Of a DNA stretch of 64,000 nt, positions 1 to 8,467 are shown one piece after another. The translations under genes were made by a program, and so were the position numbers. The DNA is taken from positions 3,820,501 to 3,884,500 of the forward strand of contig NZ_JAPEPB010000001.1 in assembly GCF_026340565.1 (NCBI RefSeq), given 5' to 3'. The notes below the pieces were generated by a model. It saw only the letters and a program-made list of their open reading frames with translations, had not been told where the DNA came from and did not search any database. Each line of letters opens with the position of its first letter. The stretch's first letter is position 1. The DNA is from Kitasatospora sp. NBC_01287. Its GTDB lineage: Bacteria; Actinomycetota; Actinomycetes; Streptomycetales; Streptomycetaceae.

Positions 1-925
1 AGGCCTTGGGCCCGGCACCGGCCATCGCGTAGCGGGACTGCTGGGGCAGCCCGCGCAGCACCCAGCTCCAGATCTTGGCGCCGTCGTAGAGCAGGAAGTA
101 GGTGGTGAAGGCGCCCAGCAGCACCCCGGTCACCACCTCGATCACGATGCCGGCGGTGGTGAAGCCGAGCGAGGTGATCTGCTGGGTGTTGCTGGCGATC
201 GCCTTCGTGGCCTGGGTGGTGAAGTCGTTGAGCTGCTTGTCCGTCAGGTGCATCGGACCCTTGAGCAGCCAGTTGTGCATGGTCTGCACACCGTTGGTGG
301 CCTGGTTGGAGACCTCGCTGATGTTGGTGGTGACCTGCCAGACGACGAACCAGCCGACCAGGCCGATGCCGACCAGCCCGGCCAGGAAGGTGCCGGTCGC
401 GGCCAGCGAGCGGGGCACGCCGTGCCGCTTGAGCCAGGAGACGGTGGGCTCCAGCAGCGCCGAGATCAGCACGCCGGCCAGCAGCGCGAAGGCGACCAGG
501 CGCAGCATGTCGACCACGTAGAAGATCACGTAGAGCGCGGCGCCGAGCAGCAGCAGCCGCCAGGTGGACTCGGCGGCCACCCTCAGCCCCCAGGGCACCG
601 CCTCGGCCGGGGTGGCCGGACGGCCCGGGTGCGGGTCGCGGTGGCGCGGCGGCTCGTGCGGGCCGGCCTCGCGGGGTGGCGGCACGGGCCGGGGCGCGGC
701 GTCGAGGGGGGACGCGGCGTCGAGAGGTGGGGCGGCGGACGGGGCGGGCCGCGGTTCGGGCGCCGGGTCGACCAGCGCGTCGAGGGCCGGCTCGGGCCGC
801 GCGGCGTGCGCTCCGCCGTGCTCCTCGATGGCGGCACGGCGGCGCTCGGCCAACCGTCCCACCACGGACGTGCTCCAGGAGACGACCTTGGCGGCCGTGC
901 GGTCGCGCTGCCCACCCCGTGCCAT
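1..925 (-). CDS. AI-2E family transporter (UPF0118), 3' end beyond the window
   Basis: Encodes the first ~308 residues of a polytopic inner-membrane permease; the C-terminus is cut off by the window edge. About 105 N-terminal residues are polar and Pro/Ala-rich, presumably cytoplasmic. They are followed by hydrophobic segments (from LLLLGAALYVIFYVV onward), the family-typical stretch LISALLEPTVSWL, and the later GVLLGAFTTYFLLYDG. The family is named after E. coli TqsA, but many members export other small molecules or act as Na+/H+ antiporters, so the substrate is unknown. The ATG at 925 has GGGAGGA about 8 nt upstream. It stands alone in the visible part. Confidence 0.85.
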   Translation of the reverse strand, partial: MARGGQRDRTAAKVVSWSTSVVGRLAERRRAAIEEHGGAHAARPEPALDALVDPAPEPRPAPSAAPPLDAASPLDAAPRPVPPPREAGPHEPPRHRDPHPGRPATPAEAVPWGLRVAAESTWRLLLLGAALYVIFYVVDMLRLVAFALLAGVLISALLEPTVSWLKRHGVPRSLAATGTFLAGLVGIGLVGWFVVWQVTTNISEVSNQATNGVQTMHNWLLKGPMHLTDKQLNDFTTQATKAIASNTQQITSLGFTTAGIVIEVVTGVLLGAFTTYFLLYDGAKIWSWVLRGLPQQSRYAMAGAGPKA

Positions 926-1033
926 GCGGCCCGTCCTCCCGGTTCCACCGCGGACCAGGCGCCACGGCGTGTGCGGTACGACGCTACCTGCCCACTTCAC
1001 CCTTTCGGCGCACCGGGCCCGAAAAACACGCGA

Positions 1034-1058
1034 GCCCCCGGCCGACCCGGCCGGGGGC
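1034..1058 (-). terminator. Intrinsic terminator of the transglycosylase gene
   Basis: An 11-bp perfect GC stem (GCCCCCGGCCG / CGGCCGGGGGC) with a 3-nt loop lies 20 bp past the stop of the gene at 1078. On the minus strand a GTGTTTTTC run follows, so this is a classical terminator. Confidence 0.8.
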
Positions 1059-1077
1059 ATCACACGCTGTCGCCGGT

Positions 1078-1818
1078 CTAGTACCAGCTGTGGGCCTGCC
1101 AGAACGACCAGGCGCCGCACGGGCTGCCGTACCGGTCGTTCATGTAGCCGAGGCCCCACTTGATCTGGGTGGCGGGGTTGGTCCGCCAGTCCGCGCCGGC
1201 CGAGGCCATCTTGGAACCCGGCAGCGCCTGGACCAGGCCGTACGCGCCGGAGGGGTTCATCGCGGTGTAGTTCCAGCCGCTCTCGCGGGTGACGATGTTG
1301 CTGAAGCACTGGAACTGGGTGCTGTCGCCGATGATCCCGGACGCGATCGACTGCACCGAGCCCGGGCTGACCGAGACGGGCGGGGCGGAGTCGGACGACG
1401 CGGAGTCGCTGACCGCGAGCTCGGACTTGGCCTTCGCCTTGGCGGCGGCCTGCGCGGCAACCTTGGCCGCGGCGTCCGCGTCGGCCTTCGCCTTCGCAGC
1501 GGCGTCGGCAGCGGCCTTGTCGGCGTCGGCCTTCGCCTGCGCGTCGGCGGCGGCCTTCACCCGGGCGGCCTCCTCGGCAGCCTTCTTCACCGCCGCGTCG
1601 GCCGCCTGCTGCTGGGCGACGGACTGACCGGCGATGTTGTCGCTGATGGCCTGCGCCTGGGGGGCTGACGGGACGTCCGCGAGCAGGGTGGACCCCGCGA
1701 CGTCGACCGACTGGGCGGGCTGGGCCTCGCTGCCCGAGGCCACACCGACGACGGCACCGACTGCGGTGACGGCGGTGGCGGAGGCCACAGCAACTCCCCG
1801 GACCGAGATCCGAGTCAC
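1078..1818 (-). CDS. Secreted transglycosylase-like (SLT/resuscitation-type) cell-wall hydrolase
   Basis: 246 residues from a GTG at 1818 with GGAAGG about 9 nt upstream. An N-terminal signal peptide (hydrophobic to about residue 30) precedes a long Ala/Lys/Asp-rich, coiled-coil-like spacer (about residues 65-132). The C-terminal domain (about 155-246) has NIVTRESGWNY, with Glu179 in the position of the SLT catalytic glutamate, then NPSGAYGLVQ and a closing WSFWQAHSWY. This pattern is common in actinobacterial muralytic enzymes that cleave peptidoglycan outside the cell. It is monocistronic with its own terminator. The long leader upstream (1819-2143) may be regulatory, but I could not identify a known riboswitch in it. 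Confidence 0.85.
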   Translation of the reverse strand: MTRISVRGVAVASATAVTAVGAVVGVASGSEAQPAQSVDVAGSTLLADVPSAPQAQAISDNIAGQSVAQQQAADAAVKKAAEEAARVKAAADAQAKADADKAAADAAAKAKADADAAAKVAAQAAAKAKAKSELAVSDSASSDSAPPVSVSPGSVQSIASGIIGDSTQFQCFSNIVTRESGWNYTAMNPSGAYGLVQALPGSKMASAGADWRTNPATQIKWGLGYMNDRYGSPCGAWSFWQAHSWY

Positions 1819-2143
1819 ATGGTTTCCTTCCAGCGTCGACCCCGCGTGACCGTGAGGACGCAACATGCCCTGGTCACTGGCCTCCACCAGAGCTGGTCAC
1901 GGGAGGCGCGGGCCCGGTGTCCGCGGGCCGGTGAACCGGTCGCGGGCAGGGAATTCGGGCGGCGTACGGACCTTCCATATTCAGTTGACGCCCAACCAGC
2001 GGGCCGTACGCGGGGCCTGACAGAACCCACACCATGCCGCAACCGGACGCGGGTACGCAATTCCCGGTTGCGTGGCGAAGCTCACATCGGCCGGCCGCGG
2101 GGAAATCGGTCGATCGCTGGACGGCGGGCGGTGCGATGTGCAG
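1819..2143. other. Gene-free leader/promoter region of the transglycosylase gene
   Basis: No credible gene. The most regular structure is an inverted repeat, GCAACCGG (2039-2046) with CCGGTTGC (2064-2071), about 220 bp upstream of the GTG start. An AT-rich stretch near 1977-1985 could be part of a promoter. Confidence 0.4.
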
Positions 2144-2189
2144 ACGATCCGCCCGCTGACCGGCCAAACCCGGTCAGCGGGCGGATCGT
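2144..2189. terminator. Strong hairpin downstream of phoH
   Basis: A 20-bp perfect stem (2144-2163 with 2170-2189) and 6-nt loop ends 22 bp past the phoH stop codon. There is no T-run, as is common for Streptomyces terminators. Confidence 0.8.
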
Positions 2190-2210
2190 TCGTAGGCTGA
2201 TATGTCAGGC

Positions 2211-3545
2211 CTACGGCTGGATGTCCTCAAGCATCTCGGTCACCAGGGCGGCGATCGGGGAGCGCTCGGAGCGCGTGAGGGTGATGTGCGCGAAGAGCGG
2301 ATGCCCCTTCAGCTTCTCCACCACCGCCACCACGCCGTCGTAGCGCCCCACCCGGAGGTTGTCCCGCTGCGCCACGTCGTGGGTGAGCACCACCCGCGAA
2401 CCCTGGCCGATCCGGGAGAGCACCGTGAGCAGCACGTTCCGCTCCAACGACTGCGCCTCGTCGACGATCACGAAGGCGTCGTGCAGCGAGCGGCCCCGGA
2501 TGTGGGTGAGCGGCAGCACCTCCAGCATCCCGCGGGCGATCACCTCCTCGATCACCGCGGGCGTGGTCACCGCGCCCAGGGTGTCGAAGACCGCCTGCGC
2601 CCAGGGGCTCATCTTCTCCGACTCGTTGCCGGGCAGGTAGCCCAACTCCTGGCCGCCGACCGCGTAGAGCGGCCGGAACACCATCACCTTGCGGTGCTGG
2701 CGGCGCTCCAGCACCGCCTCCAGGCCCGCGCAGAGGGCGAGCGCGGACTTGCCGGTGCCGGCCCGGCCGCCGAGCGAGACGATGCCGACCTCGGGGTCGA
2801 GCAGCACGTCGAGGGCCACCCGCTGCTCGGCGCTGCGCCCGCGCAGGCCGAAGGCCTCCCGGTCGCCGCGCACAAGCTTGACCCGGCCGTCCACGGTGAC
2901 CCGGCCCAGCGCCCGGCCCCGCTCGGAGCTGAGCACCAGTCCGGTGTGGACCGGCAGCTCCTCGGCCCCGTCGACCGCGACGGCGGCCTCGTGCGGGGCG
3001 CCGAAGAGTTCGTCCACCTGATCGGCGGGAACCGCCAGTTCGGACATTCCGGTCCAACCGGACGTGATCGCCAGCTCCGCGCGGTACTCCTCGGCGAGCA
3101 GGCCGACCGCGCTGGCCTTGATCCGCATCGGGAGGTCCTTGGAGACGACGGTGACGTCGTACCCCTCGGCCTGCAGGTTGCGGGCGACGGCCAGGATCCG
3201 GGTGTCCGCCTCGCCGCCGCCGACCCGGTAGCCGGCCGGCAGCACGGAGGTGTCCGAGTGGTTGAGTTCGACCCGGATCGAGCCGCCGACCTCCCCGACC
3301 GGGATGGGTTCGTCGAGCCGGCCGTACCGGACCCGGAAGTCGTCGAGCAGGCGCAGGGCCTGGCGCGCGAAGTAACCCAGTTCGGGGTGGTGCCGCTTGG
3401 CCTCCAGCTCGGTGACCACGACCACCGGGAGCACCACCTCGTGCTCCTCGAACCGCGTCATGGCGAGCGGATCGGCCAAAAGCACGCTGGTGTCAAGGAC
3501 GTACGTGCGCCGGTCTGGTGTCCGGCGGCTCTTGGTACTGACCAC
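2211..3545 (-). CDS. PhoH family ATPase with N-terminal PIN domain (PhoH2 type)
   Basis: 444 residues. The N-terminal PIN ribonuclease fold (about 14-150) keeps the acidic residues Asp18 (YVLDTS), Glu46 (TELEAK), the region around GGGEADTRI, and Asp137 (VSKDLP). The C-terminal PhoH ATPase has Walker [10 protein letters not shown] at 259-267 and Walker B FVIVDEAQ. In mycobacterial PhoH2 this fusion is an RNA helicase/ribonuclease, and a similar RNA role is inferred here. The start at 3545 agrees with the family length of about 440 residues. It is single-gene, between a strong hairpin and the gap before uppS. Confidence 0.92.
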   Translation of the reverse strand: MVSTKSRRTPDRRTYVLDTSVLLADPLAMTRFEEHEVVLPVVVVTELEAKRHHPELGYFARQALRLLDDFRVRYGRLDEPIPVGEVGGSIRVELNHSDTSVLPAGYRVGGGEADTRILAVARNLQAEGYDVTVVSKDLPMRIKASAVGLLAEEYRAELAITSGWTGMSELAVPADQVDELFGAPHEAAVAVDGAEELPVHTGLVLSSERGRALGRVTVDGRVKLVRGDREAFGLRGRSAEQRVALDVLLDPEVGIVSLGGRAGTGKSALALCAGLEAVLERRQHRKVMVFRPLYAVGGQELGYLPGNESEKMSPWAQAVFDTLGAVTTPAVIEEVIARGMLEVLPLTHIRGRSLHDAFVIVDEAQSLERNVLLTVLSRIGQGSRVVLTHDVAQRDNLRVGRYDGVVAVVEKLKGHPLFAHITLTRSERSPIAALVTEMLEDIQP

Positions 3546-3686
3546 TAGGCCTCCAGGGCGGGCGACCCTGCGTCACCCGCGGCTCACCGGCCCCCGCGAC
3601 CCCGATGGGCAGGGTGCCGGTCTGCCATGTGTATGCCCTGACAGGACGTCGGGCATGCTTGCTCATGCGAAGTCCTGGATCACTTC

Positions 3687-3734
3687 TCATGAACGTTCGG
3701 TGCGGTCAGGTCATGAACGTTCGGTGCGGTCAGG
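3687..3734. repeat. 24-bp perfect tandem duplication
   Basis: Two adjacent identical 24-bp units (3687-3710 and 3711-3734, containing GAACGTTCGGTGCGGTCAGG) lie in the gap between phoH and uppS. GAACGTTC is itself palindromic, so each unit carries an 8-bp palindrome. Confidence 0.9.
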
Positions 3735-3769
3735 CGCTCTTGACGGCACCGGCCCCCGGGAGGCGGGGG

Positions 3770-4564
3770 TCAGCCGCCGTAGCGGCGGTGGCGCTGCTCG
3801 TAGGCGCGCAGCGCCCGCAGGAAGTCGACCTTGCGGAAGGCCGGCCAGTACGCCTCGCAGAAGTAGAACTCACTGTGCGCGCTCTGCCAGAGCAGGAAGC
3901 CGGACAGCCGCTGCTCGCCCGAGGTCCGGATCACCAGGTCAGGATCGGGCTGGCCCTTGGTGTAGAGGCGCTCGGCGATGTGCTCGACGTCCAGGATCTC
4001 GACCAGCTCCTCGATCGAGGTGCCCCGGTCGGCGTGCTCCTGAAGGAGGGAGCGGACGGCGTCGGCGATCTCGTGCCGCCCGCCGTAGCCGACCGCGACG
4101 TTGACCGTGATGCCCTCGAAGTGCTCGGTGGCGGCGGCCGCGTCCTTCAGGATGGTGGCGGTCTTGCCCGGCAGCAGGTCCAGGGTGCCGATCGGGTTGA
4201 TCTTGTACCGCTTCTTCCCGGCCAGGCCGGTCACCGCGTCCTCGATGATGCCGAGCAGCGGGACCAGCTCCTCCGCCGGGCGGCTGAGGTTGTCGGTGGA
4301 GAGCATCCAGAGGGTGACGACCTCGATGTTGGTCTCGTCGCACCAGCCGAGGAACTCGGAGATCTTGTCGGCGCCGCGCTGGTGGCCGAAGGCCGTGGTG
4401 CCACCGGCCGCCTTGGCCCAGCGGCGGTTGCCGTCCATGATCACGCCGACGTGATGCGGGGTCCGGCCGAGGTGGGCCTCGACCCGCTGCCCGTAGAGGC
4501 GGTACATGCCGCCGAGCAGGGTCCGCAGACCCGGTGTGCGGTCGACGAGATCGCGCAGACCCAT
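3770..4564 (-). CDS. uppS: Isoprenyl transferase (cis-prenyltransferase, undecaprenyl diphosphate synthase type)
   Basis: 264 residues from the ATG at 4564, with AGAGGGG upstream. It condenses isopentenyl diphosphate onto an allylic primer in Z configuration, supplying the lipid carrier for peptidoglycan. The family signature HHVGVIMDGNRRWA contains catalytic Asp44. VTLWMLSTDN, GYGGRHEI, DLVIRTSGEQRLSGF and the closing SEFYFCEAYWPAF follow in family order. Soluble, membrane-peripheral. The frame is open upstream, but the codons before 4564 do not resemble the family. Streptomyces usually have two or more paralogues, so the exact chain length is uncertain. Confidence 0.93.
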   Translation of the reverse strand: MGLRDLVDRTPGLRTLLGGMYRLYGQRVEAHLGRTPHHVGVIMDGNRRWAKAAGGTTAFGHQRGADKISEFLGWCDETNIEVVTLWMLSTDNLSRPAEELVPLLGIIEDAVTGLAGKKRYKINPIGTLDLLPGKTATILKDAAAATEHFEGITVNVAVGYGGRHEIADAVRSLLQEHADRGTSIEELVEILDVEHIAERLYTKGQPDPDLVIRTSGEQRLSGFLLWQSAHSEFYFCEAYWPAFRKVDFLRALRAYEQRHRRYGG

Positions 4565-4753
4565 GTGTTGCCCCTCTGAGCTCGACCCCTTGACCCCACG
4601 GCCCCCACGGCCCCGACCGGCCCTGGCTGCCACGGGTCCTGGAGCAGCGTACTCCGCGTCCCCGAGGAGGAGGAAAGCCGCAGGTCGGACGCAGTGACGG
4701 ACACGGCCAGGTCTCCGGTTCCTTAAAGAATGCGTAAGGAGGCTGTCAGGTGC

Positions 4754-4782
4754 TTGACGCATGCCATTGGTCTAGTCCAGCT
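4754..4782 (+). promoter_or_regulatory. DasR-type operator (dre) in the chitinase promoter
   Basis: ATTGGTCTAGTCCAGCT at 4766-4782 closely matches the DasR-responsive element ACTGGTCTAGACCAGT found upstream of Streptomyces chitinase genes. It sits just downstream of TTGACG (4754-4759) and 156 bp before the chitinase start. Inference: the GntR-family regulator DasR represses the chitinase until GlcNAc/chitin degradation products accumulate. Confidence 0.7.
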
Positions 4783-4937
4783 TGTTCGCAAGCGGTTGCG
4801 GGTTCAACCGAATCAGCCGCCGACCCCCTCTCTTCGTCGTGCCGTCTTTTGTGTGAGTGGTTTTCCCTCCCCCACGCGGGGCCGCCGCGACCCCCACCGC
4901 GGCGGTCCCTCTCCTCCTCCCCACAGGAGAGTTCGTC

Positions 4938-6569
4938 ATGTCCCGTACCACCTCCTCCACCCACCGCCGGCGCCGTCGGCCGCTGCCCGCGCTCGCCGCC
5001 GGCACCACGGCGCTCGCCCTGGCCGGTGCCGGTCTGGCCGTCTTCGCCGGCGGCGCCAGCGCCGCGGTGGGCAACCTGACCAGCAACGGCGGCTTCGAGT
5101 CCGGGCTCTCCGGCTGGACCTGCGCCGGCACCGCCGCCGCGGTCTCCTCGCCCGTGCACAGCGGGACCCAGGCGCTGCTGGCCACGCCCAGCAGCTCGAA
5201 CACCGCGCAGTGCAGCCAGACCGTCTCGGTGCAGCCCAACTCCAGCTACACGCTGGCCGGTTGGGTCCAGGGTTCGTACGTCTACCTGGGCGCGACCGGG
5301 ACCGGCGCCTCGGGCGGGGACCCGAGCACCTGGTCGAGCCAGAGCAGCTGGAACCAGCTGAGCAGCACCTTCACCACCGGGGCGAGCACCACCAGCCTCA
5401 CGGTGTACGTGCACGGGTGGTACGGACAGAGCGCGTTCAGCGCTGACGACATCACGCTGACCGGGCCGGGCGGGACGGCTTCGCCGACTCCGACGCCCAC
5501 CCCGACGCCGACCCCGACGCCGACACCCACGCCGACGCCGACCCCGACGCCCACCCCGACCCCGACGCCCACCCCGACGCCGACGCCGACGCCCACCCCG
5601 ACCCCGACGCCGACACCCACACCGACGCCCACGCCCACGCCGACGTCGACCCCCACGCCTCCGTCGGGCGGGCTGCCCAAGCACCTCATCACCGGGTACT
5701 GGCAGGACTTCGACAACGGCGCGAAGGACCAGAAGCTCTCGGACGTCCAGAGCAACTACGACATCATCGCGGTCTCCTTCGCCACCGCCGACCCGGCCAA
5801 CACCGGCGGCATCACCTTCTCGATCGACCCGACGCTGGCGAGCAAGGTCGGCGGCTACACCGCTGACCAGTTCAAGGCCGACATCGCGGCCAAGCACGCG
5901 GCCGGCAAGCGCGTCGTCCTCTCGATCGGCGGCCAGGACGGTGCGATCACGGTCGGCAACGCCGCCGCCGCCACCAACTTCGCCAGCAGCGCCTACTCGC
6001 TGATCCAGCAGTACGGCTTCGACGGCGTCGACATCGACCTGGAGAACGGGATCACCCCGACCTACATGGCGCAGGGCCTGCACACCCTGGCGAGCAAGGT
6101 CGGCAGCGGCTTCGTCCTGACCATGGCGCCGCAGACCCTGGACATGTACCAGACCACCAGCGGCTACTTCCAGCTCGCGCTGGGCGTCAAGGACATCCTC
6201 ACCGTCGTCAACACCCAGTTCTACAACTCCGGCGGCATGCCCGGTTGCAACGGCAACGTCTACAACCAGGGCACCGAGGACTTCATCACCAGCCAGGTCT
6301 GCACCTACATCCAGGGCGGCCTCGACCCGTCCCAGGTCGGCATCGGCGTCCCCGCCTCCTCCCAGGCGGCCGGCGGCGGCTACGTCAACTCGACCGTGGT
6401 GAACAACGCGCTGGACTGCCTGGCGCAGGGCACCAACTGCGGCAGCTTCGTCCCGCCGGCCAAGTGGCCGACCATCCGCGGGGCGATGACCTGGTCCACC
6501 AACTGGGACGCCACGAACGGCAACGACTTCTCCACCAACGTGGGCAACCACGCCCACGCCATGCCGTAA
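4938..6569 (+). CDS. Secreted chitinase: carbohydrate-binding module, Pro-Thr linker, GH18 domain
   Basis: 543 residues; the ATG at 4938 has ACAGGAG upstream. Order: Arg-rich n-region and signal peptide ending near ASAA (residue 43); a beta-sandwich carbohydrate-binding module (about 44-180, beginning NLTSNGGFESG); an almost pure (Pro-Thr)n linker (about 183-240); and a GH18 barrel (about 244-543). The catalytic motif GFDGVDIDLEN places the proton donor at Glu369, and SIGG is present. It hydrolyses chitin outside the cell; the substrate-assisted mechanism is known for the family. It is monocistronic, with a dre operator upstream and a strong hairpin downstream. The linker is encoded by a low-complexity CCGACGCCCACC-type repeat prone to length variation. 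Confidence 0.95.
   Translation: MSRTTSSTHRRRRRPLPALAAGTTALALAGAGLAVFAGGASAAVGNLTSNGGFESGLSGWTCAGTAAAVSSPVHSGTQALLATPSSSNTAQCSQTVSVQPNSSYTLAGWVQGSYVYLGATGTGASGGDPSTWSSQSSWNQLSSTFTTGASTTSLTVYVHGWYGQSAFSADDITLTGPGGTASPTPTPTPTPTPTPTPTPTPTPTPTPTPTPTPTPTPTPTPTPTPTPTPTPTPTPTSTPTPPSGGLPKHLITGYWQDFDNGAKDQKLSDVQSNYDIIAVSFATADPANTGGITFSIDPTLASKVGGYTADQFKADIAAKHAAGKRVVLSIGGQDGAITVGNAAAATNFASSAYSLIQQYGFDGVDIDLENGITPTYMAQGLHTLASKVGSGFVLTMAPQTLDMYQTTSGYFQLALGVKDILTVVNTQFYNSGGMPGCNGNVYNQGTEDFITSQVCTYIQGGLDPSQVGIGVPASSQAAGGGYVNSTVVNNALDCLAQGTNCGSFVPPAKWPTIRGAMTWSTNWDATNGNDFSTNVGNHAHAMP
5485..5660 (+). repeat. Pro-Thr codon repeat (linker of the chitinase)
   Basis: About 175 bp of alternating CCG/CCC and ACG/ACC codons forming a flexible extracellular linker. 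Synonymous variation between units shows it is not a recent pure expansion. The reverse complement reads as a Val-Gly repeat, which is a shadow frame. Confidence 0.9.
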
Positions 6570-6614
6570 CTCCACTGCGCTGACGGCTTCTTGAGGGAGG
6601 AGTCGACGCGCGAA

Positions 6615-6659
6615 CCGGCGGGGCCCGTCGCACCGAGCAGGTGCGGCGGGCCCCGCCGG
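6615..6659. terminator. Terminator between chitinase and the convergent hydrolase gene
   Basis: A 19-bp stem with one G-T pair (6615-6633 with 6641-6659) and 7-nt loop lies between convergent genes and can serve both. A short run of the repeat GCGTCTGTCG follows at about 6668-6690. Confidence 0.75.
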
Positions 6660-6694
6660 CGTCCGCCGGCGTCTGTCGGCGTCTGTCGGCGCTG

Positions 6695-7426
6695 TCAGAG
6701 GTGCTCGGCCAGCGCCGCGTGGACCCGCTCCCAGGCCGCCCCGGCGGCCTGCGCGTCGTAGTCCGCCGGGCGGTCCTCGATCGCGAAGCCGTGCTTCACC
6801 CCGGGGTAGCTGATCAGCTCGTGGCGGACACCGGCGGCGGTGAGGCGGCGCTCCGCCTCCTGCCACTCGGCGGGCGGCAGGATGTGGTCCGCGTCGCCGA
6901 CCAGGCCCAGCACGAACGCCCCGTTGCTCGCGATGTCCGCCGCCTGCTCGACCGGCGGCACCGGACCGACCATCGGCATGCCCGAGTTGAGCATCCAGCC
7001 CGGGTAGAAGAGCGCCGCCAGCTCGAAGCGCAGCGCGGTGGCGGCACGCAGCGCGATGTGGCCGCCCATGCTCAGCCCCAGGAACGCCACGCCGCGCCCC
7101 TCGGCGAGCCCGCGCGCCGCGTCGAGCGCGGTGCCGGCGTCGGCGATCAGCTCGTCACGGTCGAGTGCGCGCATCAGCACCAGGCCGGCCTCGCGGTCCG
7201 CCGCGCTGTAGCTCAGCTGCGGGCGGCGCTGCTGCCGCCAGTAGAAGTCGGGGACCAGCACCGCGTATCCGGTGGCGGCCAGCCGGTCGCCGACGGTGCG
7301 GATGTAGTCGTTGATCCCGTACAGCTCGGTGCAGAGCACCACCGCGCCACGGACGGGTACGGCTTCGGCGGGGCGCACGACGTACGCCTCGATGCCGCCT
7401 TCGGTCAGGAATTCCCAGTTCGCCAT
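6695..7426 (-). CDS. Dienelactone hydrolase family alpha/beta hydrolase
   Basis: 243 residues, cytosolic. The nucleophile elbow GLSMGG places Ser119 where true dienelactone hydrolases have cysteine. An acid residue in GDADH (about 178-180) and His212 in YPGVKHGF complete the triad. The substrate is unknown: the family hydrolyses small esters and lactones, and a serine nucleophile argues against classical dienelactone chemistry. The ATG at 7426 lies 18 bp from the end of the divergently organised HTH gene region, with no operon partner. Confidence 0.85.
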   Translation of the reverse strand: MANWEFLTEGGIEAYVVRPAEAVPVRGAVVLCTELYGINDYIRTVGDRLAATGYAVLVPDFYWRQQRRPQLSYSAADREAGLVLMRALDRDELIADAGTALDAARGLAEGRGVAFLGLSMGGHIALRAATALRFELAALFYPGWMLNSGMPMVGPVPPVEQAADIASNGAFVLGLVGDADHILPPAEWQEAERRLTAAGVRHELISYPGVKHGFAIEDRPADYDAQAAGAAWERVHAALAEHL

Positions 7427-7444
7427 GATCGTACTGAAACACAG

Positions 7445-8308
7445 TCAGGCAGTTCGGAGCTGTGATTTCGCGGCTCGCATCGCCTCCCTGGCCCGGGCGG
7501 CGCCGGCCGGGGTGAACTCGGCACCGCCACCGATGGTGAGCATGCCCCCTGGGCGGGAACGGCCGGTGCAGGCCCGGCAGAAACCGGGGCCGGCGACCGG
7601 GTCGTGGCAGCGGGCGCACTCGGGCAGGGGCGCGGCCGACCGGACCTCTCGTACGGCCCCTCGGACCGCCGCCTGCGGCATCTTCCGCTCAAGGCGGTTG
7701 CGCAGCAGCCCGGCCGGGGCGGTCACGGTGGCGGGCAGGTCGTCGAGCAGGGCGCGGGCGAGGTCGGCGGCGGTGCTGCCGAGCTCCAGCCACCGGGCGA
7801 CGAGCGGCGCGAGGGCGTGGGCCTGTGACTCGCGCAGCCGCAGCCGGGGCTCCGGGCGGATCACCCGGTAGAGCGTGGCCACCGCCTCGCGGATGGCCTC
7901 CGGGACGGGGAGGACGGGCCGGGTGGGTTGTTCCCCCCGGTTTTCTGTCTTTTGAGTGACAGGCGGACCGGGTGCTGCCCCGCCGGGGCCCGGGGGGATG
8001 ACACCCGGCGGCGCGGCCTGGGGAGTGTCGAAGACGTGGATCTCGGAGCGGAACGTGCCGTCCGGCAACCGGGTCTTGACCACCCAGTAGTACCCGGCCT
8101 GGGTCAGCTCCTTGAGCGCCTTGCGGATCGCGGCCCGGCCCTGGGGGCTGGAGTCGGCCATCTGGCGCCCGTCCTCGCGCCAGCGGTCGGGGCGGGAGAG
8201 CAGATCGGCGAGCAGGCCGCGCGCAGTGTAGCTGAGCGTGCGGTCCTGGAGGAGCCGATCGGGAAGGGGGGTGCACGAGCGCAGCGGAGCGCTACGATGT
8301 TTACGCAT
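7445..8308 (-). CDS. Helix-turn-helix protein with C-terminal zinc-ribbon-like motif
   Basis: 287 residues from the ATG at 8308 (AAAGG 8 nt upstream). A TTG at 8389 would add 27 residues. About residues 20-100 form a winged-helix domain (LSYTARGLLADLLSRP ... GRAAIRKALKELTQAGY) like replication or regulatory HTH proteins of actinomycetes. The C-terminus has CARCH...CRACTG, a probable zinc-binding pair. This family is frequent in Streptomyces next to XRE/DUF397 and ATPase genes, as here. Function unknown; DNA binding is inferred. The stop codon lies inside a 12-bp sequence, AGTCAGGCAGTT, that recurs at 8443-8454. Confidence 0.7.
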   Translation of the reverse strand: MRKHRSAPLRSCTPLPDRLLQDRTLSYTARGLLADLLSRPDRWREDGRQMADSSPQGRAAIRKALKELTQAGYYWVVKTRLPDGTFRSEIHVFDTPQAAPPGVIPPGPGGAAPGPPVTQKTENRGEQPTRPVLPVPEAIREAVATLYRVIRPEPRLRLRESQAHALAPLVARWLELGSTAADLARALLDDLPATVTAPAGLLRNRLERKMPQAAVRGAVREVRSAAPLPECARCHDPVAGPGFCRACTGRSRPGGMLTIGGGAEFTPAGAARAREAMRAAKSQLRTA

Positions 8309-8442
8309 GGGGAGCCTTTGCACTCCTAGTGCCGCGGCCCCGGGGTGTTCCAGCACCGCCGGGGTCACATGCGTCTGATGGTTCGTCAAAAACCTAGCAC
8401 GGGCCCGATCATGCTCAATCCTCTTGGTCGAAAATGATTTAT

Positions 8443-8460
8443 AGTCAGGCAGTTTGCCTG
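8443..8460. promoter_or_regulatory. Inverted repeat in the divergent/tandem promoter region of the HTH gene
   Basis: CAGGCA-GTT-TGCCTG (8446-8460) is a perfect 6-bp-arm palindrome next to an AT-rich stretch (TATAAATCATTTTC on the minus strand), a likely promoter for the HTH gene at 7445. The overlapping 12-mer AGTCAGGCAGTT also occurs at 7443-7454, exactly 1 kb away. Confidence 0.4.
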
Positions 8461-8467
8461 CATTGTT

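Noticed and set aside
1819..2143. c-di-AMP (ydaO-type) riboswitch before the transglycosylase gene
   Set aside because: The gene type and long leader are suggestive, but I could not find the conserved sequence blocks of that riboswitch; only an unrelated inverted repeat is clear.
5282..5755. Val-Gly repeat protein on the minus strand
   Set aside because: It is the complement of the chitinase Pro-Thr linker, with no independent start or homology.
4746..6866. Very long minus-strand frame across the chitinase gene
   Set aside because: Arg/Gly-rich composition and dependence on G/C third positions of the real gene mark it as an antisense shadow; the same holds for the 923-codon plus frame at 27349-30120.
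7443..8454. Attachment-site pair AGTCAGGCAGTT flanking the HTH gene
   Set aside because: A 12-bp repeat in 64 kb is expected by chance many times, and no recombinase or other sign of mobility accompanies it.
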